Below, in pieces: positions 1-11,017 of a stretch of 64,000 bases of DNA. How positions within the stretch are numbered: the stretch's first letter is position 1; every line of letters begins with the position of its first letter. The notes beneath the pieces are model-generated. The model was not told the DNA's origin and made no database searches. It worked only from the letters and a program-made list of their open reading frames with translations. The position numbers and the translations under genes are program-made. This DNA comes from Cantharellus purpuraceus (taxonomy: Eukaryota; Basidiomycota; Agaricomycetes; Cantharellales; Hydnaceae), in contig JALBUN010000008.1 in NCBI GenBank assembly GCA_025174535.1, forward strand, positions 186,001 through 250,000, written 5' to 3'.

Positions 1-841
1 TTCAACGATGCCACCACGGTGAAGACATAAAATAACTCGGAATGATGTCGCCCTCCCAACTTACCTTTTCTTCCCTTTTTGTGATTAATGTATCCAGGCT
101 CGAGCATGAGTAAGAGTTTTTTTTTTGCCAGTCGTGCAAGAGAGCGGTGCACTCGCAATCGACCTCTGCTAACATTGATATAATGCATGTGTCGCCATAA
201 CGAGTCAGACCTGCAGGAAGTGCACACGGGCTCTCCTTCCCTGTCCCGGGCGTCATCATGCCCCAGGTCAAATGTAATACTAGTTGAATTGACGATTACA
301 TATTGACATATCATATGAAAATGAATTTAGACCTTGACCTTCCTAAGCACTATATACGCCACGATTTGCATCACAATTTGTCCCCCAGCAACCAGTTGGG
401 TACATATTTTTCTGAAATACAACCCCTCCACATTGTGAAGAATTACATGTATGAGTCATCTTATTTCAGATAATCTAACAATGTACAGTTTCTGGAGACA
501 AATTATTTGAAGATAATGACTGCACTACTACTTGCGTTCCAGTACAAACTAGGACGCTGCGATTATAGTCATCTTGCATGCAGCACCAGACTCAGTGTCT
601 TTAGCATAACGGTAGCCCAGCTAGAGTACATCCCTAGCATTCATATGAGTAGAGAGAAGATTCGGAATTACTAAATCATCATGAAATTTAGGGCCTATTC
701 ATGAACAGGCCCCATCCATTCTACCCTATTGAAAAATCTAGCCCATGCAATGTGTGTCTATGAAATGCTCTGCAGATGTAATACAAGCAAGCGAAAGCTC
801 CGATATACCGTATCTCTTCTAGATTTTATTCCAATTGTGCC
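1..841. other. Intergenic, no gene seen
   Basis: I see only short open frames with no recognisable protein, and no RNA gene or repeat. The stretch is AT-rich with many stop codons in all frames. It lies downstream of the carrier gene that ends at 842. Confidence 0.5.
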
Positions 842-2143
842 CTAGTGCTCGGAACCAGCGTAGAGCCACCGACTGGCAAGCTCAAAGCCTAGGAACGTTG
901 CGCCGTTTGCAAAAGGGGACCTTCAAATACAAATAATAGTAAGTATGCAAGAAGGTAAGGTTACAAAAAAAGGTACCAACCTAATCAGTGTCGGTGTCAA
1001 GCCCCTGGTAAATGCGCCTCCGCCTTCGGTTCGCAGAACCTTTCTAATGCAGTCTATTGTTGAATTGTATTTCCGGCCGGTCTCCGGCGAAAATCCGTCC
1101 GTTTGCATGCGGGATTTTATAACGTCTATAGGGTATATGCATGCCCAGAGCTACACGCATGGCAGAAGAAGGATTCGATGTCAATAGAAAAAACCACGAT
1201 ATTGCGAGGGGAAAGCTTACAGCATATCCAGCAGCGGCACCAAACAGTACCGTCTTAGGTGCAGGGATCTGATCACGCGCCACGCCCTTGCGATGCATCT
1301 CCCATCTCATGAGCGACTCGTATGCCCAGAAATACGCACCGTACCCCACGGATTCGCGTGCAAATGTCGCGGTTTGGCCCTTGAAAATCCCAGCGATACC
1401 GTGTGCGCCTCCGATCTTGCGGGCGGCATCCCAGGGACCCGCGTATAATCGGTTTACCGAGGGCTGTGTTTGTAAGCCTGTAGTGGAAGAGGAAAATAAG
1501 CCAATAAAACAGGCATGGCTGGGGTGAACAGTCCACTTACGTATACGAATATGCTCGACAGGACCTGAGACAACACCGTTTGCAAGACCCGCAAGGGATC
1601 CTGCGAAGACGAGTTGAGAACCGGTGTATTCTTTTCCGTCTGATCCACCATGGCCATTACGAAGATTCTGGGCAGCAAAAAAGCGCTTCGTGGACTCGAG
1701 GACTGCGAACTGGATTGATACGCAGACGCCGATTCCGAGAAGTGGAGTAAGAGTACCCTGGTGTCGAGAGGAGCGCTCTCAGAATTTTTTTTTTTTTCAC
1801 ACAAGGATTACCGACGCAATTACCTTGTAGAATGCAAGCGGGCCCTCGTTTTTTAAAATGCCGGTCGCACACTGCACCATGCCAGTATATGTCCCTTTCG
1901 GCGCTGTTTGCATGCGCTAAACGGAAAAAAAGTGACAGGAAGCTGGTGGATTAGACGGTGCGTGTTCCTGACAGTACATGGCGTGCATACCACTTTCACG
2001 ATATCGAATGGCTGTCCAACCAACACCTGGACATCGAGCGCACTGTAAACAAGGCGAACTCGGTATACAGTGCAGGAAATAAGACTGACCTGAAGAACGC
2101 CACCAGCGGTCCCGGCGGTCAAGTCCTTCACCGTCTTCGACAT
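842..2143 (-). CDS. Mitochondrial carrier (SLC25 family), YMC1-like
   Basis: A member of the mitochondrial carrier family, which moves metabolites across the inner mitochondrial membrane. Six or seven exons read from ATG at 2143 (MSKTVKDLTAGTAGG) to a TAG at 842-844. The three carrier repeats are visible through their signatures: PFDIVKVR at the start of repeat 1, PVEHIRIR in repeat 2 and YPIDVIKSRMQTDGF in repeat 3, each the P-x-[DE]-x-x-[KR]-x-[RK] motif. The final exon gives SPFANGATFLGFELASRW, as expected for the last helix of YMC1/CRC1-type carriers. The last intron joins in phase as AG|gttggt...aag|G. Expected length is about 300 residues, normal for the family. Substrate cannot be read from the sequence; YMC1-like carriers and carnitine or ornithine carriers share these motifs. 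Family assignment is firm, the subfamily tentative. Confidence 0.88.
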
Positions 2144-2834
2144 GGTGCGGCACGCGTTGAGGTTGAGGGCAAGTCACTCTAGTCATATGTTATTTACAGA
2201 TTTGGAAATATATTCCCACAACCGAATCCGGCTTGGCACTGTTGAAACTTCTTATGCATTCGACTTTCAACGTACTTTACTTATGGTTTATTGCCAAATT
2301 AGGAATGCACACTGGGCGTCGATCGGGCCAACCTGTTGCAGCAGCCTGCAGAGCTTCCAATCCAACCGCAGAGTTCAGGGCAAACAATGGTGGACAATAT
2401 GGTAATGCCAATTTGTACGTATCGTACTGTATATATATATCTACACATCCAACAGTGACTAGATCTACACGCAATTTCAGTTCCGGAAGCAACCAGCTAA
2501 CGTATATATTGCCTTACAGCATTACTGGCAAGTACTGGTAAATTTGAGATGAGATTACTCTCAAAAACCTAACATAACACACTGGCGTTTATAGAAAGAA
2601 TGCAGCTTTGATTAGAATCGCGTTCGTTTGTGTTATATCAGCAAGTCTAGTGGTACCAGAAAGACTATCCACTATTTAGGCAGATCGCGGACTTTGAATT
2701 GAAATACCGAACCCCGACAACATATTGGCCAAAGGTGTCTGTTCTTCCGCGCACTGTTTCCTAGCCTTGCTCAATGATGCCTCCCATTATATACGATCTT
2801 TTTCCGTGCCTGGGTAGATATCCCGCTGTCGTGA
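2144..2834. other. Divergent intergenic region
   Basis: This 0.7 kb lies between the start codons of the carrier (-) and the small membrane protein (+), so it should hold both promoters. I see no convincing gene or RNA in it. Confidence 0.4.
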
Positions 2835-3294
2835 ATGTCCACCGAAACTGACACTTATCCCTCCCTCGCTTGGGTGGTGTGAGTCTACCAGTATCATCAC
2901 CCCCACATCGTCTTCTTTACTCAAACCCCATAGTGTCCCTATTCTCCTCGTACCATTGGGGTTCTTCATCCGCGCCCGCCTCGCGGCGCGCAAGCTCGCA
3001 CGCACAGGAATTGGACGCGGCGCGCCGGGGTTCCAGACGAATGTGCGGCGTATCGCAGTGACGCCTGCAATTGCAGCACGGTTGCGCGCTGGGGAGCAAG
3101 TGAGCCAGGAGGAGATTGAAGCGGCTCAGGCTATCATGACGTCGGACGCAGCAGGAGCAGTATCAGCAGGGGAGTGGGCTGAGAAGAAAGAGCCATTGAG
3201 TGCAGGCGCGGAAGAGAATGAGTGGCTGCCGGAGGAACTGAGGCGGGCGAGTAAAGGGGATGCCAAGGTGCGGAAGAGCAAGAAGAGGCGGTGA
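2835..3294 (+). CDS. Small single-pass membrane protein, unrecognised family
   Basis: Two exons: 2835-2878 and 2934-3294, with a 55-nt intron (GT|gtgagt...catag|T). The start ATG at 2835 gives MSTETDTYPSLAWVV, which runs into a hydrophobic stretch VPILLVPLGFFI spanning the splice junction. A basic segment RARLAARKLARTG follows, consistent with a membrane helix with a positive cytosolic side. The rest is hydrophilic (TPAIAARLRAGEQVSQEEIEAAQ) and ends in a lysine/arginine tail KVRKSKKRR. Total about 134 residues. The single open frame starting inside exon 2 lacks an ATG, so the spliced start is preferred. I recall similar short proteins in other basidiomycetes but no function, and I assign none. 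Confidence 0.68.
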
Positions 3295-4414
3295 AAACTT
3301 GGTTTGTATGAAGAACGGTAATGGATGATCGATACCACTCATGCCTCTCGCTGTCCATAAGCTTCCTTTTCTCACAATAGGTGCCTAAATATTTAAAGAG
3401 CAAGGTTGGTGCATTTCCTTTGCGACTGGATATCATCACAATGGTATAAAAATCTGTCCCCGAGTCACCGATAGAAACGTCTTTGTGTGCGTCTTTCTTC
3501 TTATGCACTGCAGGTTTTGAGATATGAAGTGTATGAGCTGGGATCCCGCTCATTCCGAGAATTTTCCTCGTGCCGTCGAACGTGACTCGAAAGATACCAT
3601 CCAACCTCTGAAGATCTGAATATCCGCACGCTGTTGGCCACGCATGGTTTTCGATATGTACTGTAACCTCCATGAGGCAGTCATCATAAGGTGCTTGACA
3701 CTACGGAACGACGTTTCGCATGCTGGCTATCCCTTGGCTGTACTTCACGCCCTCATCGGCCTCCTGGCTTATAAGCAACGACCAATCTTTTGTGGACATG
3801 GTCTTTCTGTTATTATATGATTCGCCAATTTGGTTTAAGACAAATGTTCATTGCCTACCTAGCTGCAGCTGTTGCTTTTATGATTAAAGTGTAGATCCCA
3901 CGATTGCCCCGCCATTTTGAGTTGATTTGTACTCCTCTTTCTTTTCGCTGACTCTACACGTGGATCACACGACAACGACAGGCTCCTCCCGGATTCTGTA
4001 ATTTTTGTGACAAGGGAGCAAAGCATTCACAGGCACACTTCATGTTCACACTCCATCTTATCTTCCCACCTGGTTCCAGGCTTCCGTCTACGATCACATG
4101 GATAACTCGCTACCCCTAGCTGAAGTGTCGAAGGAGATGGTTAATGGCACACCATGATCAACTTACAGGACAGACTGTTGCCGTGAGTCTTGTATACCAG
4201 CTGCGGGGATAACTCAGCTGAGGACTCACTCTGCCTTGTGCCTTCCACGACTTCCACTTGTTCATCATCATGCTTCTTCTAATGGATTTGACACCATACT
4301 GTCATCAATACAGGATCAAAGAACCTAATTATGTCTCTGAGCTTGGCAATCTAATTGGTAAATGTACTCATATGGATGCACATCGAAGCTGGCTGGTACG
4401 ACTTACGGAGTCTC
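3295..4414. other. Intergenic
   Basis: No convincing gene. A 179-codon open frame on the minus strand (3134-3673) overlaps the end of the preceding gene in antisense and resembles no family known to me. The region ends at the left edge of the duplicated block. Confidence 0.35.
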
Positions 4415-4837
4415 CACAAGTTGACTGAATCCTCTCGATAGCACCCTGGTTGATAAAACGTTTGTATATTCCGCCATGAGACCACCGGAAGCTTAGACAT
4501 CACGATCTCCCATTGCTAACCGTTTTTTCTGTCTCTGAGATCTTCCTGGGCCACTTCACATGGCTATACTAGCGCATTCTTCATCACCAATGTAATATGT
4601 GAGGCTGTTAACTAGACATCATCCACGTTGTCTGGTTCTGTTGAAGCACACTGAACCGGATGATATTTTTAGGTGCTCCACTTCGGATTATCACGAGTAT
4701 CAAGTGGCAACTGCCCTGGCATCTCATTTAGTATCTATAACCTGCGGTGGGGTCTGTTTCCGTGGTGTTGTTGTATACCAAAAGCCCTTCGAAGTTCGCT
4801 GACTGGATACTGTCAACACACCTGGCGCTCACCAGAG

Positions 4838-4850
4838 TTATAATATATAT
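4838..4850 (+). promoter_or_regulatory. TATA-like box of DUF6533 copy A
   Basis: The run ttataatatatat lies about 95 nt upstream of the ATG at 4941. Copies B and C have a TATATA run at nearly the same distance, which supports a promoter element. Confidence 0.5.
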
Positions 4851-4940
4851 CAGCCTTGTGTCACTTCCTTCCCATCTCATACTCAGAGCCGCTCTCAACA
4901 AATTTGCCCACTCAGTGCACTAAACCATTATTCCACCATC

Positions 4941-6637
4941 ATGTCGTCTCAAGCAGAACAGGCCGCAATCAAGGCCGCGTCAGATTCGTAGGTTGCCGCT
5001 CATACTTGGAACATGCATAAATGATTTTATGCCAACCAGTACTACCTCCACACATGTCCACATAGCTGCCTTAGGTGCGCCTATGACTTATGTTCACAAC
5101 TAAGCTAACAGATTGCCCTTTGAGACAGCGCTTCTCACATATGACACTGCTCTAACACTCTCCCTTGAGATTAAATATATATGGTCTAGGAATTTTAAAT
5201 TTGGAGCGGCACTATACATACTGGCTCGGTACTCTTCATTAACGATTCTCTTTCTATACGTACTTTTAAGTCTATTTAACACGTCGCTTCAGGTTTGTTT
5301 CATTCCATGATTGTTGTTGGTGCAGCTCACATATGCCATTTGATTCAGTAAGTTCAAGCAAATTTCCTTGAAAACAAGATCTCATATCTGGCCAGAACGT
5401 GCAACAATCTGGTTCACTCGTTTGATGTTGTGTTCTTCCTACCTCTCATTGGGAATCAAGGTTGTAACTTTTTTTTTCCGGTCACCAATTGATCATTGAT
5501 GATGCTGAATATGCAGGCCTTCTGCTAGCACGGGCATATGCCATTACAATCACAAAAGATTGGTATTAGTAGCTCTTGTGGTTTTTGGTTGTTGTGCCAT
5601 CATACCGAAACTGGTCTGTGTTTAATGATGCATCCATTTATTCTATGACTTGGAATGACCGAACACCCATTACAGCCAACAACAATTATGGATGGGTGCG
5701 TCAAGACTAACGGGCAAGTCAAAGCTATACAAATGTGAGTACAGCATCCGAATTCTGTTGCATATGCTCAATGATCCATTAGGCGTAAGACATGAGAAAA
5801 AGACATTCATCCCACTAATTCACTTCTTTCAGTCAATAACATCCCCGACATAGCATTAATCTTGTTTGATACAGTAGTGGTTGCTGTTATGTTTGCCAGC
5901 GCACTTGACACCTGGAGGCTTTACAAACAGGCATCGTGGCACAATAGGTCAATCAGGAGTCTACTCGTTCAACAAAGTATGTGATGATTTCCGTCCATGA
6001 CGGGGCACTTCTGAACTATAGGCATCAATCCAGGTCCGAGAGATGGGTATTAATGCGCCATTATATGCGATGAACATAGCACTTATGCAGATTAGATTGG
6101 TGCTTGCTATGGCACTTGTTAGCACGATATTGCAATTGGTATGTTGAGCATATCAGTTTCCATGCTTTCCATAGCATTGAATAAATGCTCTAGACTGCAA
6201 GAGTGAGTGACACGATGTCTCCTGCATCGCTCCTTTCAACGTGGACTTTAGCCTAGTATTGGAAGAGTCCTTGAATTCATGCCGAACAGGTACATCATTT
6301 TAGGCTCTGTAGTTGCCGTTTCACTGAATCACTCAGCTTATCTACCATTATCATATGTCGCTTTCACCTCAACCTGCAGAGTCGAAATGCACACCCCAAC
6401 ACCAACACTTCTTGGAGCTTACCTACTGTCACCATCGGAAGCTATCATGTCGCTACACAAAGGATGCACGACGCTGTGATATCAGAGTTTGGGGGTTCCC
6501 ATGCTGATATGTCTGTCAGAACTGACGCATCATGGGAGGCGGTTGTTCCAATGGATCCGGCGATGCCAGCCTCGGCGCAGAGAGCAATTGGCACGGGGAA
6601 TTTCTGTGCCAGCCATAGGATGCTGATACATCGTTGA
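4941..6637 (+). pseudogene. DUF6533 membrane protein, copy A (frameshifted)
   Basis: Same exon layout as the intact copy B. It starts MSSQAEQAAIKAASDS and carries the DUF6533 core LLTYDTALTLSLEIKYIW. The family is fungal-specific with about seven membrane helices and unknown function. In the exon that reads GLLLARAYAVT in copies B and C, copy A has 74 nt where both others have 75, counted between the same splice sites. One base is missing near 5548, so the frame meets TAG at 5567-5569. The last codons are also shifted relative to B, moving the stop to 6635-6637. The other exons stay open, including the 2-nt microexon at 5783-5784 and a 13-nt exon at 6034-6046, so the damage looks recent. A sequencing error at 5548 would make it a working gene. 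Confidence 0.75.
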
Positions 6638-8668
6638 GGCATAGGAACATGCCCGTAACATTACATTCTTCTTTCGTGTACGCTCTGAATCGACTCATTG
6701 ACTTATTTCCAGACGATATGCTTTGAAACTCTAGTCAGGAATTCATAGGAGAGTGGAGCATTGAGGTGTGAGAGCCCTTTAAGTCACTCCAGTTACACCG
6801 AGGATCTCAGAAAGACGACATTTTCGGAAGGGTGGGCTGGGCAACTATTGCTCAGGACGAGACTCGATTCAATGCACCGTATTCGAGGATTTTGACAATG
6901 ACTGCTATGGAAGTACAGCCCGATAGATGAGAGTTTTCTGGCCTTGCGTTTACGAGATCTCGCGCGAGAACCAAGCACATAAGAACCTTTTCGGAAGGGT
7001 GGGCTGGGCAACTATTGCTCAGGACGAGACTCGATTCAATGCACCGTATTCGAGGATTTTGACAATGACTGCTATGGAAGTACGGCCCAATAGATGAGAG
7101 TTTTCTGGCCTTGCGTTTACGAGATCTCGCGCGAGAACCAAGCACACGAGAACCTGGAACTCCCAAGCAGATGCGCAGGCAGCCAAGGCAGTCTGGCAGC
7201 GACCGGGGCCTCTTGTGTGTTGGTGACCCTCGCATGAGTAGGCAGAGACTATTTCAGTCGATAGGTTCCTCTCCACGCTATAACGCACGTGCCAGCTTGC
7301 ACAGCGTTAGCCTATGTCCAGGTATCCAATCGATTGCCGGTCAGCCAGTGCAAACTACGTGTTGATGCAAGACAAACCTGGGAAGCTTCAACATCCTAAG
7401 ATGGTCTTATAGTCTTTCTCTCTGTCCATCAGAAACATCCAGGGAAGGGAAGGGAGAAGATGGTGGACTGGGGCACCTTTCACGCCAGATGTTGACTATC
7501 TCTCACTTCACCCCGTATCACTCTTGTCATCTTTGATTCCCTTTCCTCACTCGTCCAAGCATTCTCTACCTGTTTAGTGCCACTAACGTAACGCCATGCA
7601 ATCTGGCGGTGATGGTCCGTTTCCCGTCGGAAAAGTTAACTTACAATGTTTACAAAGGGCTCCTTATCTGCTCTGCTGTGCGAGTGCGGTAGTGACGACC
7701 ATGATCCGAAGAGGGGGGAGCGTGGTGATAACGATAGAGTGACAAGAAGCGCGCTTGCGCGTTTGGCTCCTCGAGGTGTGTTGGAAGAGTGCATCACCGT
7801 GCGATTGTGAGCATATGCTATGACGCGGCATTGATCTTTGGACGAGGAAGTCAAGAGCTTGGTATATAAGGCGAAGCCAGAAATGAACTAGCGGGCACGC
7901 CAAGGTGTGCCATTCGTATTGCGACGGGTGAAGACGCCAAGACAAGGCACACACTCGGACATACGCGTCGCGTACATAAACCCATCGCCCAGGATTAAAG
8001 CCACAAGCCTAAGAAGGGACACCACCCTTACCTTCCCTCGCCTCGATGCGCACCTCTACCTTCTCGGGCGATTAATCACACCATGTGCCAGTGCATCCAT
8101 CACGGGCTTAGCACCGGGTAACTAGTGCATGGCGAGTCCAGACTGGGGGTGGTGCGCGTGTAACTGAGCGTGGTGCGCGAGTCCTATTGAGACCCACGTC
8201 TGGCCGGCTCTTGGACGACAAGCTCCCCATCTAGACTCTAGCTGGAACACCGAAACTCTGAGGAAACAGGCCACAATTGGACTCACAACGCTTCCATCGT
8301 TTCAGGGATACACAGTTTCGCAGAGGGGGATTACTTGTTCAGCGCTCATGCATGAACGTTTGAACGATGTGATCCGGCGAATTACAATTTCAAGTCCAGC
8401 TCACGTCGACGAATGTGAGTCCTAGAGGTCCTATGTAATGTAAAACTGATTTATTAGATCCAAGTCACCATCCAACGCGATGTCACTGTTAACAACAGTG
8501 CGAATTTTCTTGAAGCCTTACATGAATCTGACTGGACACCGGAAAAGGATGATGTGGTTATCAATAGAAATGTCGGGGCAATGACGTGTCAGGGAGTAAA
8601 GAATCCGCTTTGCATCAACCTTAGGAAGGCTTTTTAAAATACACAATATAGGCGACCCCAGCGCTCAT
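6638..8668. other. Unit A, non-coding part
   Basis: No gene supported. It contains a 167-bp tandem repeat (6821-7154) and blocks matching 12.7-13.9 kb of unit B. Open frames here are short and differ between the two units, which argues against coding. Confidence 0.45.
6821..7154 (+). repeat. 167-bp tandem direct repeat, two copies
   Basis: The sequence beginning ttttcggaagggtgggctgg at 6821 recurs at 6988 almost base for base, through the arrays of ctcgcgcgagaaccaagcac near 6960 and 7127. The matching place in unit B (from 12861) has a single, more diverged and shorter copy. The repeat therefore probably arose within unit A after the larger duplication. Confidence 0.9.
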
Positions 8669-10393
8669 TCAGCATGACGATCCGATTCCGGCTACATCCC
8701 CATAAAATGTCAACAAACGCGAGCTTGTGGATATCGGATAGTGCAAGTCACTGTTGTCCAAGCTCCAAGCCTGGATAATATCCCTCATCCGTCTTGTATA
8801 CCAGCTGGAACCTCGACGATGAGGACCTCTAATACCTTCACCCCACTGAGGAACTAGTCGCATGACTAGTTCCAACTCTTTGAGTCGAAGAGAGCGGAGT
8901 CAAAGTTCACTTCGCTCTCCTTTTGTCATATACGTTCGTTATAGCAGAAGACAGTAGAACTCCTATTCGATCTTTCAAAGCCCACCCCACCCCTTCAACT
9001 TGTGACCTCACTGTGGGATAGTCATCCTGTCACACCCAGCCCTAACTGCTCACCCAAAACCTTGTCAAGTTGAAGGTACAAACTACACCTGATCATCAAG
9101 ATCGATTCGAAATTCAAAGACCTGCATTTGATCACCTTTCAAAATTTCATGTCTGGGAATGAGAATTGGAAATAATAGAAGCAAATTCCCTCGTCTCCAC
9201 TACACCTAATAACGCCAAAGAACTGCGGACCAGCGCTCTCTTGTTTGTGCCTGAGCGCATCCCTTCAAACAGATGCTCGAATCCGTCGGTCTGGCTTGTG
9301 AAACTACATCCCTCTGAAACTATCAATATCACTTGTAGTCTGCCTCTCGATCAACCATAGTGTGATCCGGACACCCGACCTCCGGAATCAAGTACAACCT
9401 GAAACCCATCGTCTCTCGTGTCCCTTGTTCTCTAATGGGTTTATGTGGATGTAGATTGGTCACTTCAAAAGGCTCTACTATTGCCCTCTTGATTCGTGAT
9501 AAACAATGTAAGATGTCACAAGCTGTGAAGCCGGTTGATTGAGTATCATAATAGGTACGCACATCGTCTAATTTCTGTATACACCCTGATTCTGATGAAT
9601 GCCTCAGGTTTTTCCATGTTACGATATGATTGAAGCTGGATCTCCCGTCATCCATCTGATCATTTCTATATCCATACTGATCACTGATGAATGAGAAGTT
9701 GTATTCATAGGCATTCCTTTGTCAATACAGCGCCAACGCACTTGGCAGTGGGTCAAGAGGTCGCATCTGTACTCTGCAACCCTCAGTGTGTGCGCGTTTA
9801 CAGGTGCACGGCTTCATGCAGACCGATATGCATGTCCTCTCATCCCCCACGCTGACAGCAGGGCCAGTATGGAAATTGTTGAGTCTCGTGATGATGGTAG
9901 AGCCACATGGCGCCTCAACCTTTGAAGCGGACGCCATCATGGTGACACAACTGGGCTGGGTCTGTTGCTGGATGCATAGCTCTACCAGTCACCTGATATA
10001 GGTAACACTATCTACCAATCTGTCGGAACGTTTTGCTCATGAGCCACTCTCGCATCCTGTTCAACCCGGCACATCTTTACTAGCCAATCCTGGCGTCGTG
10101 TGTGGTCTCTGCGAGAAGAAGGGGTGGTCGAATGGGCGTTGGATATGTGAATTGCCGCGGTGCGCGATATCTGAAATTGCCTACACTTTCCCGCCGTTAG
10201 GAGCTCTAATGTCGTCTCCACAGCAGTTGCCTTTGGTGGGCCCGAACTTGGGCGTTCGCGTCCCAGCTTATCGCTTAGAGCAGCGCTTTTCGTGTATAAT
10301 GTGCTGTGCAATGAGCTTTGAGTACGTCCGAATTGGGAACAGCTCTATGCCTACGCGATACAAAACACCACGCTTCTCGTGCTAGAGGCGCTT
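8669..10393. other. Unit A, right part, no gene recognised
   Basis: Matches 13.9-15.04 kb of unit B. A minus-strand frame at 9329-9655 (108 codons) has a partner in unit B with frame differences, and neither resembles a known family. I treat the stretch as non-coding or decayed. Confidence 0.35.
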
Positions 10394-10914
10394 GTACTGT
10401 TTGAAGATATGACGGGTTTGCCTTCTTGTCACGAACCTGCACAAGTTGACTGAATCCTCTCGATAGCAATCACTGGTTGGTAAAACGTCTGTATATGCCA
10501 TGATCAAACAGAGATCGCCGGCAGCTTGATCACGACACCACCATCTCTGGTTGCTAACCGTTTTTTCTCGTCTCTGAGATTTTCCTGTCACATGGCTATA
10601 TTAGTGTATTTTACACCATCAATGTACGATGTGACAAAATGTGAGGCTGTTAACTAGGTATCATCCCGTCTTCTATTTCTATTTAAGCACACTGGACCTG
10701 ATGATATTTTTAGGTCCTCCACTTTGAAACTAAGTGGCAACTGCCCTGGATCTCGTTTAGTATCTATAATACTCACAAGTCACTGTCGATGGATCGGAAT
10801 TTGTACCGGCAAAGGGACTGCATACGAATGTTGCGGCGGTATCTGTTTCCATGGTGTTTGTTGTGTACAGAGCCCTTCAAAGTTCGCTGACTGGATACTG
10901 TGGCCTCACCAGAG

Positions 10915-10927
10915 TTATAATATATAT
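10915..10927 (+). promoter_or_regulatory. TATA-like box of DUF6533 copy B
   Basis: The run ttataatatatat, about 95 nt upstream of the ATG at 11018, is in the same position as in copy A. Confidence 0.5.
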
Positions 10928-11017
10928 CGGCCTTTTGTCACATCCTTCCCATCTCATACTCAGAGCCGCTCTCAACACATTTGCCCACTCAGTGCACTAA
11001 GCCATTATTCCACGATC

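Larger units (their letters stand above)
4415..10393 (+). repeat. Segmental duplication, unit A (about 6.0 kb)
   Basis: Direct repeat partner of 10440-15042. The shared left edge begins at cacaagttgactgaatcctc (4415 and 10440) and the shared right edge ends near gtgctagaggcgctt (about 10393 and 15042). The two units are almost head-to-tail, with about 46 bp between them. Similarity is high across the DUF6533 gene, including promoter and introns, and continues in blocks through the non-coding remainder. Unit A is about 1.4 kb longer, with extra sequence around 6.9-8.2 kb. Edges were located by eye. Confidence 0.88.

Noticed and set aside
2956..3294. Unspliced small gene starting at 2956
   Set aside because: The frame begins with TTG, not ATG. 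A 55-nt intron with good ends links it to an ATG exon at 2835.
3134..3673. 179-codon minus-strand frame
   Set aside because: Overlaps the end of the small membrane protein in antisense and has no recognisable features.
5326..5347. A 22-nt exon in copy A (24 nt in B), first read as a 2-nt frameshift
   Set aside because: The flanking introns would be only about 31-45 nt and copy C has no matching exon. A single intron of about 82-90 nt keeps phase in all copies, so this is not counted as a lesion.
5690..5734. In-frame TAA in copy A near 5708
   Set aside because: It appears only if the upstream acceptor is used. With the acceptor at cattacag|CCA the exon is open in A and B and matches C.
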